NCBI RefSeq assembly: GCF_943736985.1
Contig: NZ_CALSFS010000005.1
Span: 124,001-188,000, forward strand
DNA from: Clostridium sp. Marseille-Q2269
GTDB taxonomy: Bacteria; Bacillota; Clostridia; Clostridiales; Clostridiaceae
Reading direction: 5' to 3'
Length of the DNA: 64,000 nucleotides
Shown: positions 61,496 through 64,000 of the stretch, one piece after another
Numbering within the stretch: the stretch's first letter is position 1
Layout of the letters: each line of letters begins with the position of its first letter
Position numbers and translations under genes: made by a program
The notes under the pieces: model-generated
Database searches by the model: none
What the model was told of the DNA's origin: nothing
What the model saw: the letters and a program-made list of their open reading frames with translations, nothing else

Positions 61496-64000
61496 TTAAA
61501 AACCCCCTAATAAATTATCAATTAAAGTATCTTCTTCTAATAAAACATTTTCTAAATTGTCATTTTCTTCAGTTGATTCAAATTCAATATGATCATCTAT
61601 ATTATTAAGTCTAGTATCATTGGCATTATTTTCAGCCCTTACCTGCTCATAGCCTTTTCTTTTAGCTTTAAGTTCCCATGTAAAATGTGTGTTAGGTTCT
61701 CCCCTAAATATAAAATAAGTTGGCTTCATTTCAACCAACCTAAATGGAGAACGCTTTTTCACTTCTTTATCTGTTAATTCATACGGAACTATTTCGGTAT
61801 AAGTCACGTGGTAAGGTATATCAGTATTCATAACCTCAGTTACCATATCTTCTATAGCTACAATAGCAATTCCATCTTCTCCAACTATTCCACTACCTAA
61901 GTCACCGAAATAATAACCCATTGTTTCATAGGCATTTATTAACCTGTCCCCATAATGTTGGGTTTTTTGAAGTGAGTTCTTACTACCATCTACTTTTAAA
62001 GCACCAGATACCCTTACTTCTTTATCGAAATGAGCATTTTCCCAACTTGCAAAACCTACATGATTTGAAGATGTCCTATGATTTAAAGCACTAAACATTA
62101 TATCCATACTATCTGTCCATTGCCTACCAAAATTAAGTCTCGAATTATCTCCCATATATCCGATATTCAAACCCGTAGACCATAATTGTAAACTTGCCAT
62201 AACTGCATTATTAGCCGCCCAATACCAGTACATATTTCGTCTTACATCCATATTTTCAGATATTGTTATCGGTTGTCGAGTTGTATCTCTCTTAAAATAT
62301 TTATCAAATGTAATATAAGCAAGGTAATTATCCTCACTTGGATTATAATAAGTTAAATTCATAATATAATCTTGAAAATGAGCAAATGACAAGCCCATTT
62401 GTTGAGGCTCATCTAATTGGTAAGATGTATAAAACATGCCAACCTTACTATTGGCTTTCTTCCAATCATAAAAACTAAGATTCATATTTTCCATATCTAT
62501 TGCTGGAAATCCTGTATTGTTATATGTTCTAAAGGCTCCACCGCCCAAGTCTATTTTTAAAGTACCATCTAAAGATTTTAATACACCAGCACTTATTAAG
62601 TCCGCTGTAAATCCTTGGCCAGTTCCAAAGGTAGACCACTGCCACTCTCCGTTAGACATTTCTTTAGCTATCTGGAACCCCCTAGTACCAAGACACATTG
62701 CTCCATAGGTTGGAGAATTTGTATCCCTATCCTCGAAAAAAACTGCTCTTTCCACTTGCGTTTCTGCACTATCTGCCATAGCTTTTAAAGTTGCCTTTGC
62801 AGCATCTATAGGACCCCATATTACTTCACCTTTAACTTTCCCATCTGGTGTTGTTATAGAATCTATTTTATTTAGAGAATTACTTATATCTTTTTTAAAA
62901 TTACCTAGCTCTACAGTATCGTTAATCCACGTATTTCCTAACTGTCTTTTAGTTGTTTTTATTACTTTAGCTTTTATATCTAAGTTTAATTTATTGTATC
63001 TTACTGTTACAGTGTCCCCAACTTCTACTTTCTCCAAAGATATATAATTCTTGTATTCTTCTGTTTTGCTAAGTTCTATAAAATCCACTTTGTAATTAAC
63101 TTCTGGAATATCTACTTTTTCTACTTCATAAAGTTCCTTAACTCTTAATCTTAATAGCCTTATTACATCATCTTTAGTAATATTGGTTTCTTTATTAACT
63201 TTTATATCTCCATAATGCACGTGCCTTACTTTGGGATGTGGATACATATCTATATTTGGACTATCTATATACTTTTCTGGGAGCATAATAACAGTATCAT
63301 TTTCATCAAGACCTGTGGGCATAATTCTTGTAATTACGTTATCTGTATTTAAATCTTCTTCTATACCTACTAAATTTTTACCACTTTGTATTAAGACACC
63401 TCTGTCATTTCCTCGGTTGTCCCATATACCTATACTAAAGTTATCCCTTACAATTTCTCCACCCCAGTTTTTTATAATGCCATCATCACCCATAATAGCA
63501 TCAACTGGATTTTTTCTTATAAAGTCCCTTGTGTTTGTTCCACCTAAATTACCAGTGGCGGTAAACTTGTGAGGGTATTGAGTTCTTTCTAAAATCCACC
63601 TTAATGCATCTAATCTATTCAAATTTGTTGGTCTTACATCTTCTAGGAAATTATCTGCTAAGTCATAGAAAATATGCCTACAATCAATAGTAATCATAGG
63701 CATATCACGGTTTATATTAAAAATTCTGAAAGGTTGTCCATTAGCATAAATTATATAACCTTTCTGTAAAAAGTAACTTTTAGGATGCAGATTCACATCT
63801 GTCCTAGTTCCTACTATTGTACTCTTATTAGTAATTACATTAACATTAGATTGTATTATACCTTTTACTATCTTGGGCTCTTCTATAGGATATTTAAAAG
63901 TAAGTGTATAAGCTCCATTCAACTCCTCCAAAATTTCTGCATCTATAGCGTTAGTTAATATGGTTACCCCATTGGTTGTAAAATCTGTGGCAGTAGGTTC
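61496..64000 (-). CDS. Phage tail endopeptidase/minor structural protein (partial at right edge)
   Basis: At least 834 codons; the frame stays open through 64000, so the start lies outside. The TTG at 63931 is only an internal codon. Visible N-terminal part: ILTNAIDAEILEELNGAYTLTFKYPIEE is typical of the 'phage minor structural protein' / Tal family (TIGR01665). KVDIPEVNYKVDFIELSKTEEYK near the middle also fits. The rest is long beta-structure, ending in GFASWENAHFDKEVRVSGALKVDG (tail spike-like) and an acidic end. Forms the tail tip and may help open the cell wall. Confidence 0.8.
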   Translation of the reverse strand, partial: EPTATDFTTNGVTILTNAIDAEILEELNGAYTLTFKYPIEEPKIVKGIIQSNVNVITNKSTIVGTRTDVNLHPKSYFLQKGYIIYANGQPFRIFNINRDMPMITIDCRHIFYDLADNFLEDVRPTNLNRLDALRWILERTQYPHKFTATGNLGGTNTRDFIRKNPVDAIMGDDGIIKNWGGEIVRDNFSIGIWDNRGNDRGVLIQSGKNLVGIEEDLNTDNVITRIMPTGLDENDTVIMLPEKYIDSPNIDMYPHPKVRHVHYGDIKVNKETNITKDDVIRLLRLRVKELYEVEKVDIPEVNYKVDFIELSKTEEYKNYISLEKVEVGDTVTVRYNKLNLDIKAKVIKTTKRQLGNTWINDTVELGNFKKDISNSLNKIDSITTPDGKVKGEVIWGPIDAAKATLKAMADSAETQVERAVFFEDRDTNSPTYGAMCLGTRGFQIAKEMSNGEWQWSTFGTGQGFTADLISAGVLKSLDGTLKIDLGGGAFRTYNNTGFPAIDMENMNLSFYDWKKANSKVGMFYTSYQLDEPQQMGLSFAHFQDYIMNLTYYNPSEDNYLAYITFDKYFKRDTTRQPITISENMDVRRNMYWYWAANNAVMASLQLWSTGLNIGYMGDNSRLNFGRQWTDSMDIMFSALNHRTSSNHVGFASWENAHFDKEVRVSGALKVDGSKNSLQKTQHYGDRLINAYETMGYYFGDLGSGIVGEDGIAIVAIEDMVTEVMNTDIPYHVTYTEIVPYELTDKEVKKRSPFRLVEMKPTYFIFRGEPNTHFTWELKAKRKGYEQVRAENNANDTRLNNIDDHIEFESTEENDNLENVLLEEDTLIDNLLGGF

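Noticed and set aside
1-64000. CRISPR arrays, tRNA or rRNA genes, complete insertion sequences
   Set aside because: No regular 25-40 base repeat-spacer pattern, no tRNA T-loop set or rRNA stretch, and no transposase frame was seen on either strand by reading.

Overview
The window is very AT-rich DNA from a proteolytic, amino-acid-fermenting Clostridium. The butyrate gene set, the glycyl-radical 4-hydroxyproline dehydratase, the ornithine/proline genes and the 2-hydroxyacyl-CoA dehydratase activase families fit best with Clostridium botulinum group I / C. sporogenes. That assignment is an inference from gene content, not a search result. From about 1 to 52.1 kb it reads as chromosome; from about 52.15 kb to the right edge it is the left part of a prophage that runs off the window.

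Left end (1-6.5 kb): a minus-strand peptide (RiPP/bacteriocin-like) maturation operon. It holds an ABC exporter, a radical SAM/SPASM maturase of the Cys-rich-peptide type, a TIGR04066-like partner and an acyl-carrier-like protein without the usual serine. No intact precursor gene is seen. A 1.1-kb gene-poor stretch upstream holds a possible one-base-frameshifted precursor relic and four motifs at 20-21 bp spacing next to an orphan LytTR response regulator. 6.5-14 kb: a NitT/TauT-type ABC importer whose binding-protein gene is separated from its ATPase and permease genes by an oppositely transcribed 1431-residue activase-family gene.

14-30.7 kb: housekeeping and fermentation genes. These are a TPR protein, a membrane transglutaminase-like protein, long RecX, an M16 peptidase, QueT behind a preQ1 riboswitch, a flavin reductase, a TSUP exporter and PpnP. 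The hydroxyproline-to-proline cassette follows (cupin/HTH regulator, activase, HypD, ProC), then a four-gene operon of unknown role (MoxR AAA, VWA, Zn ribbon, LigA-like HhH-BRCT). 31-37 kb: tandem TIGR00300-type ornithine cyclodeaminase-like genes, a ferredoxin with an unusual leader, and a three-gene split counterpart of the large activase. The activases could serve Stickland-type reductive branches, and ornithine and hydroxyproline both feed proline; this linkage is inferred.

37-45 kb: a sigma-54 activator sits just past the end of a crt-hbd-thl-acd-etfB-etfA operon, and a near-consensus -24/-12 promoter lies upstream of crt, so the activator probably controls butyrate formation. 45-52 kb: an integrase-N-domain-like small gene, a half-length UvrC homologue, a purine permease, small proteins, Lgt, a phosphodiesterase that appears to start at a non-canonical ATC/ATT codon, and a glycerophosphodiesterase.

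52.1-64 kb: prophage. A 20-codon 3' remnant of a rubrerythrin gene marks the likely attachment site. Next come an excisionase-like gene behind a LexA (SOS) operator, a ParM/ParR plasmid-segregation pair, a replication-like winged-helix protein, a ribbon-helix-helix regulator with three palindromic operators, small early genes, and then amidase, Dam-type methylase, holin, XhlA and tail proteins. ParMR suggests the phage may also live as a plasmid.
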